This document shows positions 1 through 8,875 of a stretch of 64,000 nt of DNA, piece after piece. Made by a program: the position numbers and the translations under genes. The notes beneath the pieces were generated by a model that searched no databases, had not been told where the DNA came from, and saw only the letters and a list, made by a program, of their open reading frames with translations. Origin of the DNA: Desulfobacterium sp. (lineage in GTDB: Bacteria > Desulfobacterota > Desulfobacteria > Desulfobacterales > Desulfobacteraceae). Positions within the stretch are counted from its first letter, which is position 1. Every line of letters starts with the position of its first letter. The stretch spans positions 34,125 through 98,124 of the forward strand of contig JAQYWC010000034.1 of the NCBI GenBank assembly GCA_030145245.1, read 5' to 3'.

Positions 1-189
1 ACCAGAATTATCAATATACTCATAAAATATAATCTCTCCAGGTGTTGAAGTACTGATTCCACCGTGGGCCACATCATATGCCGGATCTGACGAAAAACCT
101 GTTAAATCAATAGGAATGGCATAAGCTGAAAAATTTGACAGTGAAATTATGGTGGTAAAGAATACGATGATAACAATTTTAGGCTTCAT
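1..189 (-). CDS. Secreted protein, N-terminal part only
   Basis: The gene starts at an ATG at 189 with AGGAG just upstream and runs off the left edge, so only 63 codons are visible. The N-terminus has a lysine, a hydrophobic stretch of about 16 residues and an A-Y-A-type signal peptidase site. The mature start (IPIDLTGFSSD) resembles the beginning of many PEP-CTERM secreted proteins, but the C-terminus that would prove this lies outside the window. Export is well supported; the function is unknown. Confidence 0.75.
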   Translation of the reverse strand, partial: MKPKIVIIVFFTTIISLSNFSAYAIPIDLTGFSSDPAYDVAHGGISTSTPGEIIFYEYIDNSG

Positions 190-674
190 TTTTTTCTCCT
201 TTATTTGTTAACTCGTGAGTCATATTTTTTTTAAAAAAATGCGTGACAAATAAAAAAAATGTATTTTGAATCTTTCAATTTTTTTGGGGCTCGGTCATAT
301 TGCCTCCGTTGTAGTAAATATTTCCAACAGTACAGAGCAAAAGCCGTACCGAAGTGTAATTAGACACAAACCCCGCCGAGATAAATATGGATCGCTTGCA
401 GGGACAGAGGTATTGCATGTAAATTCGATACGTGCTCTGTTGGGCTACCGGAAGGTTTTCCGGTTTAGTCCGGCTATATTATAAATATTCACTATTTTTA
501 AGAATGATTGGGTGAATAAGTTCGCTTTATCGGATAAATTAAGAAGTAAATGTTATGAAAAATATAAAAAGATATATTTTTTAGGTGAAAACTTTTCACA
601 TACCACATTGCATATCAATGGTTTTTAGATTGTTAAAAGATTACAGAGCTTGAGGAGGAGGTTCGGCTTGCCTA
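190..674. other. Intergenic, no gene supported
   Basis: This AT-rich spacer separates the divergent truncated secreted gene from the FmdE-like fragment. A 72-codon open frame at 266-484 has no ribosome binding site and no recognisable motif, so it is not called. No convincing promoter pair or terminator was found. Confidence 0.5.
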
Positions 675-1031
675 TTGGCAGCGGTGGTCCGGCCAGGTGA
701 TCGGTGTCAGGAGGGCATACTCGGTCTTGATAATCCAAAAGAGACAAGGGATATCAAAACACTGCTGGTTTATGTGGAGATCGACCGGAGTACCACCGAT
801 GCCATCGTCTATGTGACCGGCTCTGCCCTGGGAAGACGGCCCCTGAAGTTTGTGGACAGCGGCATCATGACGGCAACCTTTGTAAACCTGGAAACCGGAA
901 AGGCTTTCAGGATTTTGTCCACGGAGGCGTCAAGGGGGCTGTTCGACAATTACGCGCCCCATATTAAAAACAGCCGTGAACAGCAACTTGAAGCCTGCAA
1001 GGTGAAGCCCCCTGAATCAACAAGCGTATAA
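675..1031 (+). pseudogene. FmdE-family fragment
   Basis: From about residue 30 to 95 the translation matches the FmdE pattern: a V-x-V-E-x-D segment with following DAI, then V-T-G-x-x-x-G, then a K-F-x-D-x-G-x-M-A-T-F-type stretch and T-G-K-A-x-R. FmdE proteins normally begin with an H-G-H-x-C-P-G-type motif; here only G-D-R-C-Q-E-G remains, the upstream reading frame stops at 651-653, and the only start is a TTG. Family members are found beside formylmethanofuran dehydrogenase genes and as free-standing metal-binding proteins. I read this as an N-terminally degraded copy, though a short functional variant cannot be excluded. Confidence 0.5.
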
Positions 1032-1266
1032 AAGCCAGCCCTCTACTTAAAAGCCTCAAATGGGAAGGGGGACATATTTAATTTGCCTTTTGATCAATCG
1101 TCTGATATTGATCTATGTTCATTCGTCTTACCTAAGTGTTTTATTTTTAAGGATAAAAAAACAAAATGCTTAAACTTTTTTGAGGTGGGATATGAACGGT
1201 TGAATTTGGCATATAAGTATCGAGCATGATTTTTATCACCCTGTTACTGGCAATAAGATTCCTGGT

Positions 1267-1638
1267 ATGCACGCAGAATTAAATATTGATTTGACCGCAT
1301 TAATAGATAACCTTCCGGGGATGGCATTTCGCTGTTCAAATGACGCGGATCTCACAATAGAATACGCCAGCAGGGGATCGGTCGCCATCCTGGGTTATGA
1401 ACCTTCCGAACTCATCAGGAATAAAGCATTTAGAAAAATTGTCCATAAAAATGACCAGCACAGGAACAAGAACGTCCTGGAACGGTTATCCATCTGGTCC
1501 CCCAAGTATCGGCTGATATATCGTATCCGGACCGCCAATGGAGAGGATAAATGGGTCCACTATACTGCCTTGTCATTTCCGGCCCAAAGGATGAATCGGG
1601 ACTGGGCTCATATAATTAAACTTCACAACAAAAAATAA
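1267..1638 (+). CDS. Stand-alone PAS domain protein
   Basis: The 123 residues are essentially one PAS_3-type fold: an N-terminal helix with N-L-P-G-M-A-F-R, then E-Y-A-S-x-G, then I-L-G-Y-E-P-S-E-L, and a C-terminal R-x-R-T-A-N-G-E-x-K-W-V-H segment typical of the PAC part. There is no kinase, GGDEF or HTH partner in the same frame. It could be a small sensory protein or the leftover N-terminus of a larger signalling gene. The neighbouring FmdE-like fragment suggests this region is decaying. Confidence 0.6.
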   Translation: MHAELNIDLTALIDNLPGMAFRCSNDADLTIEYASRGSVAILGYEPSELIRNKAFRKIVHKNDQHRNKNVLERLSIWSPKYRLIYRIRTANGEDKWVHYTALSFPAQRMNRDWAHIIKLHNKK

Positions 1639-1859
1639 GCATTAATCGAATGAACCTGAAAAATGCGGATTAGATTCATAAAACAGGCGCCCCTGCCGGC
1701 TTTGGGAAAAAAATATAATCAGTGGTTTTGATCCCCTGAAATTGATACATTATCGTGCATAGTTTAAGATTAAGGAGGAACTATCAGGCTGTAAAAATAA
1801 CAGACTGTTTCAATTGTTTTTTCCTTTAGAGGATTGTGCTTTCAAATTTTGGAGAATTC

Positions 1860-2612
1860 ATGAAGGGTAGATTCAGATCAGTGTTGTTCTATTTCATTGT
1901 GGGTATTTTTTTTGTTTTTCCCCAGGTTTTATATTCAGAAGTGCTCAAGGTGGGTATGGGATACAGGCCTCCGTTCATGTGCTCAAAAACCGCACCTTTC
2001 TCGGGTATTGACGTCCAGCTGATTAAAGAGATTGGGAGACGCCTGAATCTCCAGGTTAAGTTTATTCATTACCCTTTTAACAGAAGTCTGTTTCATATGA
2101 AAAAAGGTAGTATAGATATGATAAGCTGCCTTGAAAAACGTCCGGAACGAGAAACGTATATGTATTATCTTTCTCAACCATATTACTCTGTTGAGCCTGT
2201 TTTTTACGTACGAACAGGGCGTAATAAAACGATACAAAGATATAATGATTTATACAAAGGAAGAATTGGACTTTCCGCCGGTAGCGCAGTTTTTGAACCC
2301 TTTGATTATGATGAGAAAATACGAAAATTCCCTGTAAGTACTGAATTTCAATTACTTAAAATGTTAATTACGGGACGTCTTGAAGCTTTTGTTGGTATTA
2401 ATTCTCAAATTGATTATCTGGCAAACCGGGAAGGGTTGAATCACAATATTGAAAAAGCAGATTATCGTCCCGGCGAAAAGACTGAGATATTTATAGCTAT
2501 CTCCTTGCGATCCAAATATATGATAAGATTTCAGCAGTTTAACGATACTCTACAAGAGATCGTTGATGAAGGTCTTTTAAAAGAAATTATTGGTAAAAAT
2601 TGCGGGCAGTAA
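1860..2612 (+). CDS. Exported family 3 solute-binding-type protein
   Basis: I chose the ATG at 1860 because GGAG lies 5 nt upstream and the protein then begins with a clean signal peptide (MKGRFRSVLFYF and a hydrophobic core). A GTG at 1836 would add eight residues. The rest follows the periplasmic amino-acid-binding (SBP_bac_3) pattern: L-K-V-G-M-G-Y-R-P-P-F near the mature N-terminus, G-x-D-V-Q-L-I-K-E-I, a D-M-I-S-C segment and later G-x-x-x-G-S-A. No permease or ATPase gene is adjacent; a decayed ATPase lies about 3.7 kb away on the other strand. It may work alone, for example as a ligand sensor. Confidence 0.75.
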   Translation: MKGRFRSVLFYFIVGIFFVFPQVLYSEVLKVGMGYRPPFMCSKTAPFSGIDVQLIKEIGRRLNLQVKFIHYPFNRSLFHMKKGSIDMISCLEKRPERETYMYYLSQPYYSVEPVFYVRTGRNKTIQRYNDLYKGRIGLSAGSAVFEPFDYDEKIRKFPVSTEFQLLKMLITGRLEAFVGINSQIDYLANREGLNHNIEKADYRPGEKTEIFIAISLRSKYMIRFQQFNDTLQEIVDEGLLKEIIGKNCGQ

Positions 2613-2615
2613 TTA

Positions 2616-2652
2616 AAAAGCCGGCCAGGGATTTTCCTGGCCGGCCTTTTAT
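2616..2652 (+). terminator. Rho-independent terminator
   Basis: A perfect 10-bp stem (GCCGGCCAGG with its complement) closes a 6-nt loop and is followed by TTTT, immediately after the stop of the solute-binding gene. Confidence 0.85.
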
Positions 2653-2722
2653 GCTTTTTGTACTTTATTCACGGGGTAAAAAGAGCAATAAGCTAATAAG
2701 CTAAGCCTGACCCCATTGTTGT

Positions 2723-4810
2723 TTAGATGGAGTTGAGCATGAGGGTGATGGGCCGGTCCTCTTCACTGCTCCCGGTGAACCGGACAGGCCCGGGACGCCG
2801 GTAGCAGTCCTCTCCGGGTTCTGCGGCCATCCACTTTTGCCGCAGGGCCTTGACGATCCTGAAGGCGTTGGAGTCCACGTCCACAATGCTCTTCTCGATA
2901 ACCAAAGAAAGCCTTCCTTTTCTCTCCTCAAGATGCATCAGGCTTGAGATGGGGATACCCAGGGGTTCCCATTTGCAAAACTTATGCTCAAGGTTCTTGA
3001 TCACTGCCATCTGTCCGGTTGCCCCGTTGGCAATGAGGCTGAAGGCGGTCAACCCAAGGTTATAGGTGTAGTTGCAGTCGAACTTAGTGGGATCGCTGCC
3101 CCGGCCGTCGTATCCGTAAAAATGGGTCTGGGTCATGAACTTGGGAACAGACTTCTTAAAGATATCGACCACAGCCTCGGGCAAGGTTTTTCCGTCATCC
3201 ATGAGCCCTGCGCTTACCACCGCCTGGGTCAGGGTCTTGAGGGAGATGATCGTCTCCTTCACAAGCAGGTAATCGTCACCGCCGTAATTTCTGAAGATGG
3301 CCCTGCCAAAACCGTCGGCATCAAGCCCTTCCCTTTCCATGGTTGACCGGTAGGAATCTGCGTTGATGCCGACCTTATACAGCCCCTTCTCCCTCAGGAT
3401 ATCCAGGTAATCGGTGACCATGTCCATGACGATCTTTTCTGTCTTGACCTGGGAGAACTGGAAATTGCCGTGGGTATCCCGCTCCACCAGCAGCCCCTCC
3501 TGGAAAAACGAAGGAAGGTCGTTAAACAGCTCGTCATCCCTCAGGTTCCACATGGGGGATGCTGCCCTGTCGCTGATCCCCCTGGCAAGCCGCCTCAAGT
3601 AGTCGAGCCTTGAATCAAGGCTGGGAAACGATGCGTGGAAATCCACGTCGTGGACATCATTGAACTCGGCAATGATGGTGCTGAGCTTGATGATGAATAT
3701 CTGTATCTCGTTGATAAACTCGAGCACGCCCTCGGGAATGATCATCACCCCATAATTTTTTCCGCTGGCAGCCCGCTTTACGATGGTGTCGCAGATGAGG
3801 CGGGAAAGGTGGCGAAGGGTCATGCCATAGGCGGTATAATCGACCTCCCCGCGCTTCTCCGCTTCCCTGAGGCGGTCCTGGTCAACATAATCCGCAAGAT
3901 CCTCACCGATTAGGGTGAGGTTGGCGTGGGTCTGGAGGGCTGTCTCCAGGGCAAGATGGCTTGCCACCCTTCCCATCACCTTGCAGATGTGCCAGTACTT
4001 GATGTCGCTGCTGGCATCGGTGCAGAGGTTGCTGATGTTCTGGGCAAAGGCACGTGCTGCCGAGTGAAAACCAAAGGAAATGGAGCAAAGCACCTCACCG
4101 TCCTCGGTCTTGACCTGGATATCACCATCAATGGTCTTTGGGATACCGATCACCTGGATGCCGTCCGCCTTGAGCTCCTGGGCAAGGAAGGCAGCATTGG
4201 TATTGGAATCATCCCCTCCCACGATCACCAGGGCATCAAGGCTCAGCTCCTTGCAGGTGGCCCGGGAAAAATCCATCTTTTTCCGGCTGTCGATCTTGGT
4301 CCGGCCGGTCTTGATCATGGTAAAGCCGCCCAGATTCCTGTAAGCATCCACAAGGCTCTCGGTGATCTCCACATAGGAGTTCTCAAGGATGCCTTCAGGC
4401 CCCAGGATAAACCCGTATATTCTGGAGTCGGGGTTGGCTGTTTTGGCGGCATCAAATATCCCTGCAATGACGTTGTGGCCTCCGGGAGCAGGCCCCCCGG
4501 AAAATACGATGCCTATGTTTCTTTGTTTGAAATAGCGTTTTTGCTCCTGTTGATGCTCCCCGGTTCCCGGAACGATCTTCTGGACGTGGTTGTCTATGAT
4601 GCCAGGAAGCACCTTTTCCGCCTCCTGATCCGTGGTGAACCGGTATTGGGGCTGATCCTGAAGCACGGTAAAGCGTTCGGAAAACACCTGGCACTTTTTG
4701 GGTGAGAACGCCCGCCGTTCAATGGTCTCCCTGTTTATATCCGCAATAACACGCTCAGTCTTTGAATGATTCAGAAGCGTTTCAATATCAATCCTGGGTG
4801 AAGGTCTCAT
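2723..4810 (-). CDS. PPi-type 6-phosphofructokinase, long form
   Basis: Phosphorylates fructose 6-phosphate to fructose 1,6-bisphosphate in the cytoplasm. Phosphofructokinase motifs are clear: GGPAPGGHN at residues 105-113, GGDDS at 198-202, PKTIDGDI at 224-231 and MGR at 279-281. GGDDS rather than the GGDGS of ATP enzymes, and the 695-residue length with an extra N-terminal region of about 95 residues, point to the pyrophosphate-dependent (reversible) class. The second aspartate of the usual PKTIDND is present but shifted to PKTIDGD, a variation seen in this class. The gene lies 25 nt downstream of the diguanylate cyclase on the same strand, so cotranscription is likely. Confidence 0.88.
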   Translation of the reverse strand: MRPSPRIDIETLLNHSKTERVIADINRETIERRAFSPKKCQVFSERFTVLQDQPQYRFTTDQEAEKVLPGIIDNHVQKIVPGTGEHQQEQKRYFKQRNIGIVFSGGPAPGGHNVIAGIFDAAKTANPDSRIYGFILGPEGILENSYVEITESLVDAYRNLGGFTMIKTGRTKIDSRKKMDFSRATCKELSLDALVIVGGDDSNTNAAFLAQELKADGIQVIGIPKTIDGDIQVKTEDGEVLCSISFGFHSAARAFAQNISNLCTDASSDIKYWHICKVMGRVASHLALETALQTHANLTLIGEDLADYVDQDRLREAEKRGEVDYTAYGMTLRHLSRLICDTIVKRAASGKNYGVMIIPEGVLEFINEIQIFIIKLSTIIAEFNDVHDVDFHASFPSLDSRLDYLRRLARGISDRAASPMWNLRDDELFNDLPSFFQEGLLVERDTHGNFQFSQVKTEKIVMDMVTDYLDILREKGLYKVGINADSYRSTMEREGLDADGFGRAIFRNYGGDDYLLVKETIISLKTLTQAVVSAGLMDDGKTLPEAVVDIFKKSVPKFMTQTHFYGYDGRGSDPTKFDCNYTYNLGLTAFSLIANGATGQMAVIKNLEHKFCKWEPLGIPISSLMHLEERKGRLSLVIEKSIVDVDSNAFRIVKALRQKWMAAEPGEDCYRRPGPVRFTGSSEEDRPITLMLNSI

Positions 4811-4835
4811 TCTATTCTATATTCTCCATTTTCGC

Positions 4836-6248
4836 TTAATTCAGCACCACCCTGTTTCTTCCGCCCTCTTTTGCCTTATACACGGCAACATCTGCACGAT
4901 CAAAGACATCCTGGGGCCCAGCATCACCTTCCTTGACCTGGGTGGCACCGATGCTAACTGTAAGTTTTACAGCGTCTTTCTTGTAAATAAACTCTATCTT
5001 GGCTATGGTCTGTCGTATCTTCTCAGCAACATTTCTGGCGGCCTGACCGTCGGTCTCGGGCATCACCACCGTAAACTCCTCCCCTCCGTACCGGGCCAGC
5101 ATGTCGCTTTTTCTAAGGTGGGACGAGGTCCTCTTGATGATCTCCTGAAGGCACTTATCCCCAATGGCGTGGCCGTAGGTGTCATTGACGTCCTTAAAGT
5201 TATCCGCATCAATGACCAGCAAGGAAAAAATGGCGCCGTACCTTATATACCGGTCCATCTCATCCTCGATCCTTTTGTTGTAGGCCCTTCGGTTAAAGGC
5301 ACCTGTCAAAGGATCCTGGTTGAGCTTCTTCTCAAGCTCCCTGGAGTGCTGGGTGGCCTGATCCAGCTCTTTTTTAAACCTGGCAAACCCGGTCTGAAAC
5401 GCATACCGGTTCTTTTCCGCCACCTCTTTAATCATCCGCTCCTTGGCAACCTTTTTCTTCAGGGCTTCTTCGATGGTCAGGAGCGTACCTGAGACCTGGG
5501 CTTTGAGCTCGTCCAGGGTCTTGGCAACATCAAGATCCGTCCTCAACCGTCCGATCTCCCCGGTCAACAGACTGTCAAACCCCTCACCCGTCTCCATCAC
5601 CCCATCGGCATAGCTGAAGGATTGGCCGATGATCTCCTCCATGCCCAAAATTCTCTTGAGAATCTCCTGGACAAACTGGGCGATCTTATCCCGATCCTCA
5701 CCGAGCCCGGCAATGTGATTCTGAAGCAGGCCAAAGAGATCATCCCTCACATTTCCCAAGGCCTTTGGGTCCCGTGCCTTGACAACCCTTTTGGAAAGGG
5801 CGCTCAAGGTCTCCATGTGCCTGTCTTCCAGGGTGGATTTCAAGGTATTGATAATCTCAAGATACCCCTGTTTCAGCTCTTCCAGCAGGCGTTTGCCGGA
5901 CCCGGAGAAGAGTTTTGCCAACAGGGATGGGCCACCTGTTTTAGCCGCTGCCCGCTCCTCCTTGAGCATGTTTTCATGGAACTTGAAAAACAGATACTCG
6001 ATCTTGGCGGTGGAGGAACCTTTCTTAAATGCCGCGCTCAGTTCATTCAACACCGGCGGAAACCCGCTTCTTCCCTCGGTTAAAAGATCTATGATCAGAG
6101 GCAGATACCTCTGATAAAGCTTTTGTGACGTTTCAAGATTCTCTTCTGTCTGATCCAGTTCCTTTAAAAGGGTGTCCTTCTGGGATTGAAGACGCTCTAT
6201 CTCTGTTCTCAACTCATAGATCTGTTTAACACTGGTTGTATCGGCCAT
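4836..6248 (-). CDS. GGDEF diguanylate cyclase
   Basis: Makes cyclic di-GMP from two GTP. The GGDEF domain is C-terminal (about residues 308-468) with an intact GGEEF signature at 388-392, the D-P-L-T-G-A-x-N-R start, and an R-K-S-D motif at 379-382. The latter sits five residues before GGEEF, as expected for the product-inhibition I-site. The first 300 residues have no membrane segment and are predicted mostly helical, with a heptad-rich opening and another coiled region just before the catalytic domain. It is therefore a soluble enzyme. It probably forms an operon with the phosphofructokinase gene. Confidence 0.9.
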   Translation of the reverse strand: MADTTSVKQIYELRTEIERLQSQKDTLLKELDQTEENLETSQKLYQRYLPLIIDLLTEGRSGFPPVLNELSAAFKKGSSTAKIEYLFFKFHENMLKEERAAAKTGGPSLLAKLFSGSGKRLLEELKQGYLEIINTLKSTLEDRHMETLSALSKRVVKARDPKALGNVRDDLFGLLQNHIAGLGEDRDKIAQFVQEILKRILGMEEIIGQSFSYADGVMETGEGFDSLLTGEIGRLRTDLDVAKTLDELKAQVSGTLLTIEEALKKKVAKERMIKEVAEKNRYAFQTGFARFKKELDQATQHSRELEKKLNQDPLTGAFNRRAYNKRIEDEMDRYIRYGAIFSLLVIDADNFKDVNDTYGHAIGDKCLQEIIKRTSSHLRKSDMLARYGGEEFTVVMPETDGQAARNVAEKIRQTIAKIEFIYKKDAVKLTVSIGATQVKEGDAGPQDVFDRADVAVYKAKEGGRNRVVLN

Positions 6249-6295
6249 GGCTTAACCCTGCAAAATCTGCTCTATAGAAAGCGTTGTTCTATTGT

Positions 6296-6500
6296 GTCCG
6301 GAAAATTTGAAAAAAAGCTCGGGAGCCCCTGTTCAACGATGGCAGCTGTGTCCGTGATAATGACCCGTTGGGTCACCACCCTTGTAAATCCTATTTTCAT
6401 CGGTTACAACTATCATGGTAATACCCTGTTTGGCAAGTATCTTCATCATATCAAAGCACCCCACCGACCATGGAAGGATCAACGGCTATGTTGAGTTTGC
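6296..6500 (-). pseudogene. Amino-acid ABC transporter ATPase relic (GlnQ type)
   Basis: Reading the minus strand in three frames recovers the C-terminal part of a polar amino acid ABC ATPase: V-D-P-S-M-V-G-G-V-L, then after a shift M-M-K-I-L-A-K-Q-G-I-T-M-I-V-V-T-D-E, then after another shift G-F-T-R-V-V and finally A-I-V-E-Q-G-L-P-S-F-F-S-N. In intact relatives this reads S-A-L-D-P-E...V-V-T-H-E-M-G-F-A and I-V-E-x-G. The switch histidine has become D. At least two frameshifts and the loss of everything N-terminal show it is dead. The relic fills the otherwise gene-free gap before ftsY. Confidence 0.7.
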
Positions 6501-6595
6501 CTGTTTCCCGGCCCAGAGCCTTTTGCCCCTTGATAAACTCGGGATAAAGATGTAAAAGAGAAGCAATACTTAACCATACTAAGGAATTAGCAAAC

Positions 6596-7555
6596 GTGGC
6601 GTTTAATCTGTTGAAAAAAAAGGGGAATACCCCGGAGGAGACCGGAAACGGACTCTTTGGAAAATTAAAACAAGGACTATCCAAAACCAGGGATATTCTT
6701 TTTACCGATATTGATGAACTCTTTTCCAGCAAAAGAACCATTGATGATTCCCTGCTCGAAGAGCTTGAAGAGAGCCTCATCATGGCGGATCTCGGGGTGG
6801 ACCTCACCCTTGAAATCATGGAGCGGGTTTCCAAAAAAAGCAAGAAACTGTCAACGGCCGATGAACTCAAGGCTGTGCTCAAGGAGGAGATCAGCGCGCT
6901 CTTTCCGGCCGGATCTGCGGAGGAAGACCCATCCGGGGCGGTAAAGCCTCAAGTCATCATGGTGGTCGGGGTCAACGGAACCGGCAAAACAACCACCCTT
7001 GGCAAGCTTGCCACAAAATTCACCAACCAGGGCAAAAAGGTCCTCATTGCAGCGGCAGACACCTTCAGGGCCGCCGCCATCGAACAGGTGGAAGTGTGGG
7101 CCGACCGGGCAAACGTTGGTATTGTCAAACACAGGGAGGGCGCAGATCCTGCGGCCGTGGCCTTTGACGGAGTGGAAGCTGCCATTGCAAGGGGCGTGGA
7201 CATCCTGCTCATCGACACCGCCGGCAGGCTTCATACCCAGAAAAACCTCATGGAAGAGCTCAAGAAGATCAAACGGTCGGTTGGAAAAAGGCTCAAGGGT
7301 TCCCCCCACGAGGTTCTCATGGTCCTGGATGCCACCACGGGTCAAAATGCCCTGTCCCAGGCAAGGCTGTTTAACGAGGCTGTGGGAATTACCGCCCTTG
7401 CACTGACCAAACTGGACGGAACCGCAAAAGGCGGCATTGTGGCATCGGTTGCCCACACCATGGATGTTCCCTTGAAATATATCGGCGTAGGAGAAGGAAT
7501 CGACGACCTTCAGGATTTTGATCCCAATTTATTTATCAATGCTTTGTTTGATTAG
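6596..7555 (+). CDS. ftsY: Signal recognition particle receptor FtsY
   Basis: SRP-receptor GTPase that docks ribosome-SRP complexes at the inner membrane. All NG-domain motifs are present: P-loop GVNGTGKTTT at residues 125-134, DTFRAA at 155-160, DTAGR at 207-211, TKLDG at 271-275 and the GEGIDDLQ C-terminal element. The 319-residue length reflects a very short N-terminal region instead of the long acidic A domain of E. coli FtsY, which is usual outside gammaproteobacteria. The start is a GTG with AAGGA upstream. The next gene begins 11 nt after the stop. Confidence 0.96.
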   Translation: MAFNLLKKKGNTPEETGNGLFGKLKQGLSKTRDILFTDIDELFSSKRTIDDSLLEELEESLIMADLGVDLTLEIMERVSKKSKKLSTADELKAVLKEEISALFPAGSAEEDPSGAVKPQVIMVVGVNGTGKTTTLGKLATKFTNQGKKVLIAAADTFRAAAIEQVEVWADRANVGIVKHREGADPAAVAFDGVEAAIARGVDILLIDTAGRLHTQKNLMEELKKIKRSVGKRLKGSPHEVLMVLDATTGQNALSQARLFNEAVGITALALTKLDGTAKGGIVASVAHTMDVPLKYIGVGEGIDDLQDFDPNLFINALFD

Positions 7556-7566
7556 AGGAGTAGACT

Positions 7567-7929
7567 ATGGCAGTAGTTGTTCAATACATCGTCGTCAGAA
7601 ACGGAGTCGAAAAAATGACATTTGCGACAAAAAAAGAAGCCGACGCCCATGACAAAATGCTCGATATTGCAGACAATCTATCTGCCTTTCTCAGGGCCAG
7701 CGAGATAAACCTGGATGAAGATCAGAACGAAAAGATCTCCCTGCTCCTGGCCCAGGAGCGTGATACCGTCAACGCCCTTCTCAGGGGAGCAAAACCGCCA
7801 AAGGCTGCAACGGCTCCGGATGCAAAGCCAAAGGAACAGCCCCCTGCAAAGAAAAAAGCTGCTTCGAAATCGGAACCAAAGCCCAAAACTTCCAAAAAGA
7901 AACCTTCTGCGTCTAAGGCCGCAGCCTGA
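7567..7929 (+). CDS. yebG: YebG family protein
   Basis: The first 75 residues match YebG of enterobacteria: M-A-V-V-V-Q-Y-I-V-V-R near the start, then E-K-M-T-F-A-T-K-K-E-A-D-A-H-D-K-M-L-D. E. coli YebG is a LexA-controlled DNA-damage-inducible protein of unclear biochemical role. The last 40 residues are a Lys/Pro/Ala-rich tail, likely disordered and nucleic-acid binding; this tail is longer than in E. coli. No LexA box was recognised upstream, and the 11-nt spacing to ftsY suggests cotranscription. Confidence 0.85.
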   Translation: MAVVVQYIVVRNGVEKMTFATKKEADAHDKMLDIADNLSAFLRASEINLDEDQNEKISLLLAQERDTVNALLRGAKPPKAATAPDAKPKEQPPAKKKAASKSEPKPKTSKKKPSASKAAA

Positions 7930-7947
7930 CCCTGAAGGACGGGAGAA

Positions 7948-8544
7948 ATGAAAAAAGAGATAACAGCCGGCACCCTCACCCTTGAGGCAAACGTTGAACT
8001 CCTGTCGCCCACCAAGGGGGTGGTGATCACCCACCCCCACCCCCTCTACGGCGGAGACATGGACAACCCCGTGGTATCCGTCATCAAAGGGGCTTTCCTG
8101 GAAAAGGGTTTTACGACCCTTACGTTCAACTTCAGGGGGGTCGGTGCAAGCACGGGCAGGTTTGACAACGGCAAAGGTGAGATCCGGGACCTGGGATACG
8201 CCCTTGACCATCTTAAAAGCCTTGGGATCCGGGAGATCTGCCTTGCAGGCTATTCCTTTGGCGCCTGGGTCATTGCCCACACCCAACGCCCGGACGTAAA
8301 CCGGATGCTCCTGGTCTCCCCGCCGGCTGCATTCATGGATTTCTCGGAAGCTGCTGCCATGGACTGCCCGGTTACAGCCGTAACCGGCTCCCTTGACGAG
8401 CTTGCCCCGCCGAAGTTTGTCACCCCCCTTATGAAGCGACTGGATCAAGAAAGCGCCCTTGTGGTCATGGAGGGAGCAGATCACTTCTATTCCGGCTTCA
8501 CCGAGGAGCTTTCAGCAACGGTCTCAGACCTCATCATCACCTGA
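7948..8544 (+). CDS. Alpha/beta hydrolase
   Basis: This small (198-residue) cytoplasmic alpha/beta hydrolase has nucleophile Ser103 in GYSFG, a probable acid at Asp150 (S-L-D-E-L) and His179 in A-D-H-F-Y. The opening H-P-H-P-x-x-G-G-x-M-x-N motif and the F-N-F-R-G-V-G-x-S-x-G segment place it with the bacterial hydrolases related to dienelactone hydrolase and to YfhR-like proteins. The substrate is unknown. It is the third gene of the ftsY-yebG run, 18 nt after yebG, with GGACGGGAG-type spacing to the ATG. Confidence 0.85.
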   Translation: MKKEITAGTLTLEANVELLSPTKGVVITHPHPLYGGDMDNPVVSVIKGAFLEKGFTTLTFNFRGVGASTGRFDNGKGEIRDLGYALDHLKSLGIREICLAGYSFGAWVIAHTQRPDVNRMLLVSPPAAFMDFSEAAAMDCPVTAVTGSLDELAPPKFVTPLMKRLDQESALVVMEGADHFYSGFTEELSATVSDLIIT

Positions 8545-8696
8545 GCCGTAACCCAAAGCGATGATGGTTAAGCGGTCCAGTTGATCTCCTGCAACGAACT
8601 TACCGAACCATCTTCGTTCAGGGCAATTCCGGATTGTTCAATGCGGGCCTCTCCCTGGCTGATCTCCTGGTTATCCAGGTTTTTTGTTTCTTGCCA

Positions 8697-8797
8697 TTAT
8701 TTCCGGTATAGTTTACTGATCCGGAATATCTTTTCATGACAGGTCGTCAGCATATCCGCTTCAAATTGTTCATTCGAGTCATAGCTGCGCCCATGGA
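8697..8797 (-). pseudogene. 3'-end relic of a SplB-like gene
   Basis: On the minus strand this stretch reads G-R-S-Y-D-S-N-E-Q-F-E-A-D-M-L and continues to a stop at 8697-8699. It matches the last ~30 residues of the intact SplB-like gene at 9690-10961 (G-R-S-Y-D-S-N-E-K-F-E-A-D-M-L). Nothing else of the gene is present, so it is a diverged leftover of a second copy or a partial duplication. The rest of the 8545-8875 gap shows no gene. Confidence 0.7.
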
Positions 8798-8875
8798 TTC
8801 AACTGGCCGTTCGCACCTTACAGAGGAATTAGCCTGGCTATTGCATTAAAGTTCCGATTAATGTAAAAAAAGCCT

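Noticed and set aside
266..484. 72-codon open frame in the left intergenic region
   Set aside because: No ribosome site, no motif, and AT-rich non-coding context.
3926..4705. Long plus-strand open frame (259 codons) opposite the phosphofructokinase gene
   Set aside because: It is the mirror of a high-GC coding strand, has no ribosome site, and the minus-strand protein is an unmistakable phosphofructokinase.
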